From contig JBJOJS010000001.1 in the NCBI GenBank assembly GCA_046046455.1, positions 1 through 42,958 of the forward strand: DNA of 42,958 nt, written 5' to 3'. A model generated the notes under the pieces. That model was not told the DNA's origin, did no database searches, and worked only from the letters and a program-made list of their open reading frames with translations. Both the position numbers and the translations under genes were made by a program. Shown piece after piece: positions 6,532-14,549 of the stretch. How positions within the stretch are numbered: position 1 is the stretch's first letter; each line of letters starts with the position of its first letter. The DNA comes from Mxb001 sp046046455 (lineage in GTDB: Bacteria; Actinomycetota; Actinomycetes; S36-B12).

Positions 6532-9260
6532 GTATTGCCCGCGTCCGCGGCCGCCGGGTCCGTCAGCCGGTAGCGGTCGATCGCCTTGGCGAGATCCTGG
6601 CGCTCGACCAGGCCCTGCTCGGCCAGTCCGGTCAGCGTGCGCACGACGATCGACTCCGCGTCGACGAGGAAGTGCCGACGCAGGGCGCCGCGCGTGTCCG
6701 ACATGCCCCAGCCGTCGGTGCCGAGCGTGCGGTACTCGGCCGGCACCCACGTGCGGATCTGGTCCTGCACCGACTGCATCCAGTCGGAGACGCCGATGAC
6801 GAGATCGCCGCGCCCGGCGAGCCGACGCGTGACGTAGGGCACGTGCGGCTCTTCGAGCGGATGAAGGAAGTTGTGGCGCTCGGCATCCAGTGCCTCGCGG
6901 CGCAGGTGGTTCCACGACGTGACCGACCACACGTCGGACTCGACTCCCCAGTCCTCGCGCAGCAGGCGCTGGGCTTCGAGGGCCCAGTTGACCGCGACGC
7001 CCGAGGCGAGGATCTGCGGCCGAGGACCGTCGCTCGCCCCCTCCGAGATCAGGTGCATGCCGGCGAGGATTCCGTCGACGTCGACGCCCTCGGGCTCCGC
7101 CGGCTGGGGATACGGCTCGTTGTAGACGGTGAGGTAGTAGAAGACGTCCTCCTGCTCATCGCCGTACATCCGCCGCAGGCCGTCGGCGACGATGTGGCCG
7201 ATCTCGTAGCCGTACGCCGGGTCGTAGGCCTGGACGGCGGGATTCGTGGACGCCAGCAGCAGGGAGTGGCCGTCCTCGTGCTGCAGGCCCTCGCCATTGA
7301 GCGTCGTGCGCCCTGCGGTCGCACCGAGCACGAATCCGCGGACCATCTGATCCATGGCCTGCCAGAAGGCATCACCGGTGCGCTGGAAGCCGAACATCGA
7401 GTAGAAGATGTAGATCGGGATCATCGGCTCGCCGTGCGTGGAGTACGACGAGCCGGCGGCGATGAACGACGCGACGGAGCCTGCCTCGTTGATGCCCTCG
7501 TGCAGGATCTGGCCGTCCTTGGCCTCCTGGTAGTTGAGTACGAGTTCGCGGTCCACGGAGATGTACTGCTGGCCGCCGGGGTTGTAGATCTTGGCCGTGG
7601 GGAAGAGCGAATCCATGCCGAAGGTGCGCGCCTCGTCGGGGATGATCGGCACGAAACGCGCGCCGATTCCCTTGTCGCGCATGAGGTCCTTGAGCAAGCG
7701 GACGAAGGCCATGGTCGTCGCGACCGCCTGCTTGCCCGATCCTCGACGGACCACCTCGTAGTGCTCGGGGCCCGGCAGCGGCAGGGCCGCGGCGCGCGTG
7801 CGCCGCTCGGGGATGGACCCGCCGAGCCGCCGACGCCGGTCGAGCATGTAGGTGAAGGCCTCCGAGTCGGGACCCGGGTGGAAGTAGGGCGGGAGATAAC
7901 CGTCGCCCAGCTCGGCGTCCGAGATCGGGATGTGGAGCCGATCGCGGAAGAGCTTGAGGTCGTCCAGGGACAGCTTCTTCATCTGGTGCGTGGCATTGCG
8001 GCCCTCGAAGTGCGGTCCGAGCGTGTGGCCCTTGATCGTCTTGGCGAGGATCACGGTGGGCTGACCGGTCGTTTCCACCGCCGCCTTGTACGCGGCGTAC
8101 ATCTTGCGGTAGTCGTGGCCGCCGCGCTGGAGGCTCCAGATCTGCTCGTCGCTCCAGTCGGCCACGAGCTTGGCGGTGCGGGGGTCGCGGCCGAAGAAGT
8201 GCTCGCGGATGAAGGCGCCGTCCTCGGCCTTGTAGGTCTGGAAGTCACCGTCGGGTGTGGCATTCATGAGGTTGACGAGCGCGCCATCGCGATCCTTGGC
8301 GAGGAGCTCGTCCCACTTGCGACCCCAGATGACCTTGATGACGTTCCATCCCGCCCCACGGAAGAACGACTCGAGTTCCTGGATCACCTTGCCGTTGCCG
8401 CGGACCGGCCCGTCGAGACGCTGGAGGTTGCAGTTGACGACGAAGACGAGGTTGTCGAGTTCCTCGCGGGCCGCGAGGCCGAGGGCCCCCAGCGACTCGA
8501 CCTCGTCCATCTCGCCGTCGCCGAGGAAGGCCCACACCCGCTGCTGGGAGGTGTCCTTGATGCCCCGGTTGTGGAGGTACTTGTTGAAGCGGGCCTGATA
8601 GATCGCCGACAGCGGGCCGAGGCCCATCGACACGGTGGGGAACTGCCAGAACCACGGCATCAGGCGCGGGTGCGGGTATGACGGCAGGCCACCGCTGGGG
8701 TGCGACAGCTCCTGGCGGAAGCCGTCCATCTGGCCCTCGGTGAGCCGACCTTCGAGGAAGGCGCGCGCGTAGATGCCGGGGGAGGCGTGTCCCTGGAAGA
8801 AGACCTGGTCGCCGCCGCCGGGGGAGTCGGGTCCGCGGAAGAAGTGGTTGAAGCCGACCTCGTAGAGCGATGCGGACGATGCGTACGTCGAGATGTGACC
8901 GCCGACGCTGATGCCCGGGCGCTGCGCGCGGTGGACCATGATCGCGGCGTTCCATCGGATGAACTCGCGGATGCGGCGCTCGAGCGCCTCATCGCCGGGG
9001 AACCACGGCTCCATCTCGGGCGGGATGGTGTTGATGTAGTCGGTGGAGCGCAGGCTCGGAACGCCGAGGTTGCGCTCGGCCGCGCGGCGCAGCAGTGCCA
9101 GCATGAGGTAGCGGGCGCGGTAGGAGCCGGCACCGTCGATGACCTGGTCGAGGGACGCGGTCCACTCGGAGGTCTCCTCGGGGTCCACGTCGACGTACTG
9201 CGTGGGCAGTCCACCCGCGAGGAGCGGCTGCTGGCGGAGAGGATCGAAGCCGGTTGACAT
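6516..9260 (-). CDS. aceE: pyruvate dehydrogenase E1 component, homodimeric type
   Basis: Decarboxylates pyruvate with thiamine diphosphate and passes the acetyl group to the lipoyl E2, making acetyl-CoA. From the ATG at 9260 it is 914 residues, normal for homodimeric AceE. The ThDP-binding motif runs from GDGEMDEVESLGALGL to NCNLQRLDGP, and other family segments such as LQHEDGHSLL and the HEGINEAGS region are present. An ATG 22 codons upstream is open but gives a low-complexity extension unlike the family; MSTGFDPLRQQ with a GGCAGGA ribosome-binding site is the likelier start. The order aceE-fasR-fabD is conserved in actinobacteria, linking acetyl-CoA supply to lipid synthesis. lipA and lipB, needed to lipoylate its E2, are also in this window. 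Confidence 0.95.
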   Translation of the reverse strand: MSTGFDPLRQQPLLAGGLPTQYVDVDPEETSEWTASLDQVIDGAGSYRARYLMLALLRRAAERNLGVPSLRSTDYINTIPPEMEPWFPGDEALERRIREFIRWNAAIMVHRAQRPGISVGGHISTYASSASLYEVGFNHFFRGPDSPGGGDQVFFQGHASPGIYARAFLEGRLTEGQMDGFRQELSHPSGGLPSYPHPRLMPWFWQFPTVSMGLGPLSAIYQARFNKYLHNRGIKDTSQQRVWAFLGDGEMDEVESLGALGLAAREELDNLVFVVNCNLQRLDGPVRGNGKVIQELESFFRGAGWNVIKVIWGRKWDELLAKDRDGALVNLMNATPDGDFQTYKAEDGAFIREHFFGRDPRTAKLVADWSDEQIWSLQRGGHDYRKMYAAYKAAVETTGQPTVILAKTIKGHTLGPHFEGRNATHQMKKLSLDDLKLFRDRLHIPISDAELGDGYLPPYFHPGPDSEAFTYMLDRRRRLGGSIPERRTRAAALPLPGPEHYEVVRRGSGKQAVATTMAFVRLLKDLMRDKGIGARFVPIIPDEARTFGMDSLFPTAKIYNPGGQQYISVDRELVLNYQEAKDGQILHEGINEAGSVASFIAAGSSYSTHGEPMIPIYIFYSMFGFQRTGDAFWQAMDQMVRGFVLGATAGRTTLNGEGLQHEDGHSLLLASTNPAVQAYDPAYGYEIGHIVADGLRRMYGDEQEDVFYYLTVYNEPYPQPAEPEGVDVDGILAGMHLISEGASDGPRPQILASGVAVNWALEAQRLLREDWGVESDVWSVTSWNHLRREALDAERHNFLHPLEEPHVPYVTRRLAGRGDLVIGVSDWMQSVQDQIRTWVPAEYRTLGTDGWGMSDTRGALRRHFLVDAESIVVRTLTGLAEQGLVERQDLAKAIDRYRLTDPAAADAGNTEGSG

Positions 9261-9483
9261 GTCCTGCCCTTCGCCGGGGTGCCCAGGGTCGCCGGGCAAC
9301 GGTCGGTGGCCTCCATCCTCGCGCACGAGCGTGGTGGGGGATCTCGCGACCCGGTTACGCGTGAGTAGGCCTCGGCGGAGGGCTCACCGGGCACATCCGA
9401 CGCACCAATACGCCCGACTTGGTTGCGCGCAGGCCCGTGGTCCGCTGGACTACGCCTGTGGTTCGACGGGTCAGCAGGCGACC

Positions 9484-9897
9484 GTGAGCGGCGAGACTGC
9501 CTCGCTCCTCGGCTCTCTGGGCATCGCGCCCGGTGCAGTCGTCTGGGAGATTGGGGCCGATGGCGACTCCGACGGCGAGCTTCGTGAAGCGCTGGCATCA
9601 GCCGACGGCGTCGAGGTCGTCGATGATGACTTCGACGATGTCGTGGATGTCGTCCTGATCTGGTGGCGCGAGGACGACGGCGATCTGGTCGATGCGCTCG
9701 TCGATGCGATCGGACCACTCGCGGATCACGGCGTCGTGTGGCTCCTCACTCCCAAGCCGGGCCGCGACGGACACGTCGAGGCGGAGGACATCTCCGACGC
9801 GGCGCCGACCGCCGGGCTGCAGCAGACGTCGACGGTGAGCGCAGGTCGCGACTGGCAGGGCACGCGACTCGTCGCTCCACGCGCCGGTCGTCGCTGA
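9484..9897 (+). CDS. DUF3052 family protein
   Basis: A 137-residue acidic protein from the GTG at 9484 (VSGETASLLGSLGIAPGAVV). The region VVLIWWREDDGDLVDALVDA, then WLLTPKPGRDGHVEAEDI and DWQGTRLVAPRAG, is characteristic of DUF3052, a family found in actinobacteria between aceE and ahpE (Rv2239c in M. tuberculosis, from memory). It is divergent from aceE across 223 bp that must hold both promoters; I see no convincing consensus there. An open frame extends much further upstream but has no family resemblance and reads antisense to aceE. The function is unknown. Confidence 0.85.
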   Translation: MSGETASLLGSLGIAPGAVVWEIGADGDSDGELREALASADGVEVVDDDFDDVVDVVLIWWREDDGDLVDALVDAIGPLADHGVVWLLTPKPGRDGHVEAEDISDAAPTAGLQQTSTVSAGRDWQGTRLVAPRAGRR

Positions 9898-9904
9898 CGT
9901 CGTC

Positions 9905-10849
9905 CTAGCGACCGCGCAACTTGCGCCAGGCCGAACCCACGGCATCGCCCACTGCGCGCGCGGCCGCAGCGGATGACTCGTAGGCCACCAGTGCCGAACG
10001 CAGTCCATCGGTGCCCGGCAGGCCCGGGGAGCGAGCGAGGACCTGCGCCACGGCGAGCAGACCGGGAAGGTCCTGCGCGCGGAATTCGCCGCGGGCGTAG
10101 GCCGCCGGCGCCGCCGTGCGCCCCGATGCGATATCGAGCAGCAGCCCCGCATCGCAGATCAGGGTGGGTCCCTCGCCGGCCTCCACGCGGGCGGTGCGCC
10201 AGTCGCCATCCCGTGCGCCCGTGCCGATGCTCACCTGTGGGGTGATCGCCGTGAGCGACAGATCCGACCGCTGCTGGGAGGCCACCGCACCGACGGTGTC
10301 GATGAGCGCCGTGAGTCCGTGCACGAGCAGCTGGGGAGTCGCGACCACTCCGGCCGGCTCGAGGTCGCGCGCCGCGACCGCGCACTGGTACGCCGTCGCC
10401 GCGACCAGCGTGCCGAACGGGACGATGCCCAACGGGCCTGCGACGGGCAGGAGTGCCTCGCGGGCGACATCGGGCGATGCAGCCCAGGTCGCGACATCAT
10501 CACGCGCGCGTCGAAGCGACTCGATCAGGTCCTCGCGCGGGTCGAGGACGTGGGCGTCGACGACGCGACCCTCGATGGCGTCGAGGTGCTCGGCGGTGGT
10601 GAGACCGGCGAGGGCGTCCCTGCGAATGGCGGCGAGAGGTCGGCCCTCGGGCCAGGAGCCGAGCACGACGAGTGTGCGGGCCGCACTGCGCCCGGTTTTG
10701 CGTGACGGGGCCGCGAGGTCCACGTGGGCGACCGCGGCGAGGAGGTCGTCCCAGGCACTCACGGTGGCATCGAGCGTGCCGACGAGGTCGGCGCTCACGC
10801 GGCCGCGCTCGCCGGGAGCGGGAAGCAGCCCTTCGGGCGGTAGCGTCAC
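9905..10849 (-). CDS. conserved hypothetical protein, possibly DinB/MDMPI-like with SCP2-like C-terminus
   Basis: I do not firmly recognise this 314-residue protein. It is mostly helical and alanine-rich with no signal peptide. The N-terminal third has a SWDDLLAAVAHVDLAAPSR segment that recalls DinB/mycothiol-dependent isomerase-like proteins. Near the C-terminus, CDAGLLLDIASGRTAAPAAY followed by ARGEFRAQDLPGLLAVAQVL recalls the SCP2-type pattern (D...L..I..G......Y..G.....D...L). Start GTG at 10849 is fixed by a CAGGAT box exactly 6 nt upstream, implying a leaderless transcript. It is divergent from ahpE and ends 8 nt from the end of the convergent DUF3052 gene. Confidence 0.75.
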   Translation of the reverse strand: MTLPPEGLLPAPGERGRVSADLVGTLDATVSAWDDLLAAVAHVDLAAPSRKTGRSAARTLVVLGSWPEGRPLAAIRRDALAGLTTAEHLDAIEGRVVDAHVLDPREDLIESLRRARDDVATWAASPDVAREALLPVAGPLGIVPFGTLVAATAYQCAVAARDLEPAGVVATPQLLVHGLTALIDTVGAVASQQRSDLSLTAITPQVSIGTGARDGDWRTARVEAGEGPTLICDAGLLLDIASGRTAAPAAYARGEFRAQDLPGLLAVAQVLARSPGLPGTDGLRSALVAYESSAAAARAVGDAVGSAWRKLRGR

Positions 10850-10855
10850 GCTGAC

Positions 10856-10861
10856 ATCCTG
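10856..10861 (-). promoter_or_regulatory. -10 box (CAGGAT), leaderless start of the gene ending at 9905
   Basis: CAGGAT on the minus strand followed by 6 nt and then GTG. This matches the spacing seen at many genes of this window. Confidence 0.5.
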
Positions 10862-10880
10862 CCCCGATCGGGCCCAGGGA

Positions 10881-10910
10881 GCGAGGTACGACGTGGCGAG
10901 GTACGGCGTG
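10881..10910 (+). repeat. tandem 15-bp duplication of the ahpE ribosome-binding site and start codon
   Basis: GCGAGGTACGACGTG (10881-10895) is followed directly by GCGAGGTACGGCGTG (10896-10910), with one mismatch. Each unit carries a GAGG element and ends in GTG. Because 15 is a multiple of three, both starts are in the ahpE frame. Confidence 0.75.
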
Positions 10911-11354
10911 GCACTTCAGGTCGGCGACACCGCACCGGACTTCACGCTGCCCGATCAGCACGGACATCCGACATCCCTGTCAGCGCAGGTCGGCCCAGTG
11001 CTGATCGTGTTCTTCCCCGCGGCGTTCACTCCGGTGTGCCACGACGAGATGCGCGCCCTTAAGGACATCGCGGCGAAGTCGCACGTGTGGGGGGTGTCGT
11101 GCGACTCGATGTTCGTCCTGCGTGCGCTCGATGACGCCGAGGGTCTGGGCTTCCCGCTGCTGAGCGACTTCTGGCCCCATGGCGAGGTCGCCCACGCGTA
11201 CGGCGCGCTGGACCACGAAGGGGGCACGGCCCGTCGGGTGAGTGTCCTCGTGGATGCGCAGGGACGGGTCGCTGCACGGTGGCAGTCCTCGCCCGACCGG
11301 CCACGTGACCCGGCGGAGTACGTCCAGGCCCTGGCCGACCTGGGCCGCGCCTAG
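10893..11354 (+). CDS. ahpE: AhpE-type peroxiredoxin
   Basis: Thioredoxin-fold peroxidase of about 153 residues that reduces hydroperoxides. The peroxidatic cysteine is in AAFTPVCHDEM, the PxxxTxxC motif. The segment FPLLSDFWPHGEVAHAYG is diagnostic for AhpE, known in M. tuberculosis as a 1-Cys enzyme. A second cysteine occurs in GVSCDSM. Two in-frame GTG starts exist at 10893 and 10908, each preceded by the same GCGAGGTACG leader because a 15-bp unit is tandemly duplicated; the shorter form would be 148 residues. A strong terminator follows the stop by 61 nt. Position next to DUF3052 and aceE is conserved in actinobacteria. Confidence 0.92.
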   Translation: MARYGVALQVGDTAPDFTLPDQHGHPTSLSAQVGPVLIVFFPAAFTPVCHDEMRALKDIAAKSHVWGVSCDSMFVLRALDDAEGLGFPLLSDFWPHGEVAHAYGALDHEGGTARRVSVLVDAQGRVAARWQSSPDRPRDPAEYVQALADLGRA

Positions 11355-11415
11355 TCGGAGCGTGCCGGGGCGTCCCGAGATGCGGACTCGGCGGATGGGG
11401 TGTGCACTGGTCTCT

Positions 11416-11464
11416 GATGCGGTCGGCAGGGGCCCGAGACCCTGCCGACCGCATCGTCTCTTTT
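11416..11464 (+). terminator. strong terminator after ahpE
   Basis: GATGCGGTCGGCAGGG (11416-11431) pairs perfectly over 16 bp with 11440-11455 around an 8-nt loop, and is followed by a CTCTTTT tract. It could also stop leftward transcription from tRNA-Val. Confidence 0.85.
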
Positions 11465-11557
11465 CCCCACGCCTCCTCCGTCTCCTTCCCGCCACTTCCC
11501 GTCACTTCCCGACGGGTTCAGCAGGCTTTGCCCCTGGGATCGTGCCCACGCCAACGG

Positions 11558-11638
11558 GACGAATCCGTACCGATGAGCGGTACGTATTCGTCCAGGTCTC
11601 GTCTTCGTCCCGGTCTCGTCTTCGCCCCGGTCTCGTGG
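11558..11638. repeat. near-perfect 15-bp inverted repeat followed by 17-bp tandem repeats in the ahpE-tRNA gap
   Basis: The gap 11355-11681 (327 bp) has no gene I can support. It contains the ahpE terminator and then this element. GACGAATCCGTACCG (11558-11572) pairs with 11578-11592 with one mismatch around ATGAG. Next come about 2.7 copies of a 17-bp unit, CCCGGTCTCGTCTTCGC, at 11592-11608, 11609-11625 and 11626-11638 (partial). The hairpin may end tRNA transcription, though it lacks a U-run. Nothing else is visible in the gap. Confidence 0.6.
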
Positions 11639-11681
11639 AGTCCTCGGGTGCGTCGGCGCGCACGCGGGGGCCCCGACCTCC

Positions 11682-11757
11682 TGGTGGGCCCGGCCGGCCT
11701 CGAACCGACGACCCCTTCCTTGTAAGGGAAGTGCTCTACCAACTGAGCTACAGGCCC
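11682..11757 (-). tRNA. tRNA-Val (anticodon UAC), CCA encoded
   Basis: The minus strand folds into a complete cloverleaf: acceptor GGGCCTG with CGGGCCC, D-arm GCTCAGTTGGTAGAGC, anticodon arm CTTCC-CTTACAA-GGAAG with anticodon TAC (plus-strand 11722-11724), and T-arm GTCGG-TTCGAGG-CCGGC. The discriminator is A, followed by a genomic CCA (11682-11684). It decodes GUA/GUG valine codons. It is divergent from the NIF3 gene. Confidence 0.95.
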
Positions 11758-11767
11758 GTGAGCAAGG

Positions 11768-11786
11768 AGGCTAGCGGCGATAGCCT
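11768..11786. promoter_or_regulatory. mirror-image -10 boxes for tRNA-Val and NIF3
   Basis: TAGCCT occurs on the minus strand at 11768-11773, 10 bp from the tRNA 5' end, and on the plus strand at 11781-11786, exactly 6 nt before the NIF3 ATG. Together they form AGGCTA-n7-TAGCCT, an inverted repeat of two back-to-back promoters. Confidence 0.55.
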
Positions 11787-11792
11787 CGCGCC

Positions 11793-12608
11793 ATGACCTC
11801 GGCCTCGCCCCTCGCGCAGGTAGTCGCCACGCTCGAGCGGCGCTACCCGCCCGCCACCGCCGAGCCCTGGGACGCCGTCGGCCTCGTGTGTGGTGATCCC
11901 GAAGGCCCCGTCCGGCGCATCCTCTGGGCGGTCGACCCTGTCGAGAGCGTGGTCGATGAGGCCATCGCGAGCGACGTCGATCTCATCGTCACCCATCATC
12001 CGCTCTTCCTCGCCGGTGTCCACTCCGTGGCCGCGACGACGGCCAAGGGCCGCTTGATCCACCGCCTCATCCGCGCTGACATCGCGCTCTACTGCGCCCA
12101 CACCAATGCCGACGTCGCCGATCCGGGCGTGTCCGATGCGCTCGCCACGGCCCTCGGGCTGTTCGGCGTTTGCCCGCTGGAGGGCACGACCCTGGGGCGC
12201 ATCGGCGAGGTGGCGGGCGACGTGACCCTTGCGGACTTCGCGGTCACCGTCGCCGTGGCGCTGCCGTCGACGCATCACGGTGTGCGTGTCGCAGGCGACC
12301 CGGATCGTCCGATCCGCCGCGTCGCGGTCTGCGGCGGCTCGGGTGACTCGCTTCTCGGCGCAGCTACGGCCTCGGGTGCGGACGTGCTCGTCACGGCGGA
12401 TCTCAAGCACCATCGCGCGCTCGAGCACCTCGAGGACGGGGGCTGCGCGATCATCGACGTCGCGCACTGGGCCAGCGAATGGCCCTGGCTCGGCCAGGCC
12501 GCGGGTCTCCTCGACGACGACCTCGCCGCCGAAGGGTCTACGGTGGAGTGCATCGTGTCCGCGCAGCCCACCGACCCGTGGGCCATGACGCTGAGGGGTG
12601 AGTTCTGA
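11793..12608 (+). CDS. NIF3-family dinuclear metal-centre protein
   Basis: A 271-residue member of the NIF3/YbgI family, hexameric rings with a two-metal site; some members are GTP cyclohydrolase I type 2-like, but the physiological role is unsettled. Family motifs are GLVCGDPEGPVRRILWAVDP near the N-terminus, the metal ligands in VTHHPLFLAGV, HTNADV in the middle, and the C-terminal VLVTADLKHH and HWASEWPW segments. The ATG is preceded by TAGCCT and 6 nt, so the transcript is probably leaderless. Its stop overlaps the next gene's CTG start. The order NIF3, zinc-ribbon protein, RNase H is conserved in actinobacteria (Rv2230c-Rv2228c). Confidence 0.92.
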   Translation: MTSASPLAQVVATLERRYPPATAEPWDAVGLVCGDPEGPVRRILWAVDPVESVVDEAIASDVDLIVTHHPLFLAGVHSVAATTAKGRLIHRLIRADIALYCAHTNADVADPGVSDALATALGLFGVCPLEGTTLGRIGEVAGDVTLADFAVTVAVALPSTHHGVRVAGDPDRPIRRVAVCGGSGDSLLGAATASGADVLVTADLKHHRALEHLEDGGCAIIDVAHWASEWPWLGQAAGLLDDDLAAEGSTVECIVSAQPTDPWAMTLRGEF

Positions 12609-13342
12609 ACGCCGATCCGCAGGACCAGTTGACCCTGCTCGAGGTGCAGCGCCACGACCTCGAGGTGGATCGTGCCCGTCATCGCCGGGCCACGCTGCCC
12701 GAGGCGGCGCGCGTCGCAGAGCTCGAGGCGTCCGCCAAGGCGATCGACGACGACATCACTCGGGCTGCCGTGGAGGTGAGCGACCTCGAGGCGGAGCAGC
12801 GCAAGGCCGATGCCGACGTCGATCTCGTCCGCCAGCGGTCGGAGAAGGATCGGACCCTGCTGGAGACGATCAACGACGCCAAGCAGTTGTCGAACCTGCA
12901 GCATGAACTGGAATCCCTTGCCCGTCGCCAGGCTGAGCTCGAGGATGTCGAGCTCGAGGTGATGGAGCGACTGGATGCCGCGCAGAAGTTCCACGCGGCG
13001 CTGCTCGCCCAGCGCGACACGGTCGCCGGGGATCTCGCCCAGGCCAAGGCCGCCCTCGACAATGCCCTGGCCGACCTCGCCGATGAGGAGGGCATCGCAG
13101 CGACCGCACGCGCCGCCGCCGCGCAGCGCGTGCCCACCGACCTGCTCGCGCTCTACGACAAGCTGCGCGCGGACAACGGCGGGATCGGGGCCGCCGCGCT
13201 GCAGCGCGGACGCTGCGAGGGCTGCCGGATCGAGCTCACCCCCGTCGACCTCGGTCGCATCCGCGAGGCCCCCGAGACCGAGGTCATCCGCTGCGAGGAG
13301 TGCCGCCGCATCCTCGTCCGCACGGCGGAATCTGGGCTGTGA
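12605..13342 (+). CDS. CT398-type coiled-coil zinc-ribbon protein, CTG start proposed
   Basis: A protein of about 245 residues: a long coiled coil (about 10-165) of charged heptads, then a C-terminal zinc ribbon with CEGCRIELTPVDL and IRCEECRRILVRT, a CxxC pair. This is the CT398/zf-RING_7 architecture; the family is thought to work in nucleic acid or envelope processes but has no settled function. The usual N-terminus NADPQDQLTLLEVQ begins at a CTG (12605) that overlaps the NIF3 stop as CTGA, with a strong GAGGGGTGA ribosome-binding site just upstream. The first conventional start in frame is TTG at 12629, too far from that site. It overlaps the RNase H gene by 4 nt. Confidence 0.88.
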   Translation: MNADPQDQLTLLEVQRHDLEVDRARHRRATLPEAARVAELEASAKAIDDDITRAAVEVSDLEAEQRKADADVDLVRQRSEKDRTLLETINDAKQLSNLQHELESLARRQAELEDVELEVMERLDAAQKFHAALLAQRDTVAGDLAQAKAALDNALADLADEEGIAATARAAAAQRVPTDLLALYDKLRADNGGIGAAALQRGRCEGCRIELTPVDLGRIREAPETEVIRCEECRRILVRTAESGL

Positions 13343-14532
13343 CGCGGCTGCTCATCGTCGAGGCGGACGGTGGGTCGCGCGGCAATCCGGGCCCGGCCGC
13401 CTACGGCGCTGTCGTCCGCGATGGCGAGACCGGACGGGTGCTCGTCGAGGTGGCCCAGACGATTGGCGAGGCCACCAACAACGTGGCGGAGTACCGCGGT
13501 GTGCTCGCAGGCATCCAGCACGCACTCGAGGTCGATCCCGAGGCACGCATCGAGGCACGCCTGGACTCCAAGCTCATCGTGGAGCAGATGAGCGGTCGCT
13601 GGGCCATCAAGAACGCCGCGCTGCGCGATCTGGCCCTTGCCGTACGTCGACTGCGCTCGGATGTCCACTACACCTGGGTGCCGAGGGCGCAGAACACTGC
13701 GGCCGACCGCCTGGTCAACGAGGCACTGGACGCGCAGGCGGCGGGGGAGACCGTGCGCATCGATCGGCGTACCGGCTCCGGACTGCCCGACGCCGAGGAC
13801 GTCGTCGGCGAGGCGCTGGAGGAACGTGCCGCAGAGGAGCGTGCCGCTCACCGTCCTCACAAGATGGTCGGCTGGGCGACCGACCTGGGGACCCCGACCC
13901 TGACCCTGCTCGGGAGGCACGGCGCCACGGCGTACAGCCTCGAGAAGCGCTTCTCAGGATCGGGTGGAGCGGATCCGGCGCTCGCACCCCTGGGCGAGCA
14001 GCAGGCGGAGGCGCTCGCGCGCGAGATCGCTGCGCGTGGCGGTGTGGATGCCATCGTGGCATCCCCGCTCCTGCGCACTCTCCAGACAGCCGAGCGTGTC
14101 GCGCACGCGACAGGCGCCCCCATCGACATCGAGCCCGGCATCGCCGAGTGCTCCTTCGGAGAGTGGGATGGCTACACGTTTGCGGAGGTCAACGAGCGCT
14201 GGCCGGTCGAGCTCGCCGCCTGGCTCGCGTCCACCGACGTCGCTCCTCCCGGGGGAGAGTCCTTTGCCGAGTGTCGCGATCGCGTCGATCGCGCGCGGCG
14301 CGACCTACTCACTCGGCACGCGGGCCAGAGGGTCGCCGTCATCTCCCATGTCACGCCGATCAAGCTCATGACCGGCATCTGCGTCGATGCGCCGCTGTCG
14401 AGCCTCTACCGCATGGAGCTCGCCCCGTGCTCGCTCACGACCATCGCGTGGTTCGCGGACGGCAACTCCTCGCTCTTCGGCTTCGCGGAGTCCGCGCACC
14501 TGCGCGGCGTGGACCCGGGCTTCGGCGTCTAG
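13339..14532 (+). CDS. bifunctional RNase HI / histidine (acid) phosphatase
   Basis: Two domains in 397 residues. The N-terminal RNase HI domain (about 1-130) has the acidic site: Asp10 in VEADGGSRGNPG, Glu in NNVAEYRG, Asp in RLDSKLIVEQ and Asp in NTAADRLVNEALD. It degrades RNA in RNA-DNA hybrids. The C-terminal histidine phosphatase domain (about 190-397) has the RHG motif in LLGRHGATAYSLEKRF, then PLLRTLQTAERVA, ECSFGEWDGY and VISHVTPIK, resembling alpha-ribazole phosphatase CobC. The fusion matches Rv2228c of M. tuberculosis. The GTG start overlaps the upstream TGA (GTGA). It converges on yaaA with only 17 bp between. Confidence 0.93.
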   Translation: MTRLLIVEADGGSRGNPGPAAYGAVVRDGETGRVLVEVAQTIGEATNNVAEYRGVLAGIQHALEVDPEARIEARLDSKLIVEQMSGRWAIKNAALRDLALAVRRLRSDVHYTWVPRAQNTAADRLVNEALDAQAAGETVRIDRRTGSGLPDAEDVVGEALEERAAEERAAHRPHKMVGWATDLGTPTLTLLGRHGATAYSLEKRFSGSGGADPALAPLGEQQAEALAREIAARGGVDAIVASPLLRTLQTAERVAHATGAPIDIEPGIAECSFGEWDGYTFAEVNERWPVELAAWLASTDVAPPGGESFAECRDRVDRARRDLLTRHAGQRVAVISHVTPIKLMTGICVDAPLSSLYRMELAPCSLTTIAWFADGNSSLFGFAESAHLRGVDPGFGV

Positions 14533-14549
14533 GTCGCAGCCCGTCTTGA

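Noticed and set aside
6672..8681. Open frame of 669 codons on the plus strand opposite aceE
   Set aside because: It mirrors the aceE codons in a GC-rich genome, has no recognisable domain and no ribosome-binding site; aceE itself is certain.
9261..9326. N-terminal extension of AceE by 22 residues
   Set aside because: Gly/Pro-rich and unlike AceE proteins; the ATG at 9260 has the ribosome-binding site.
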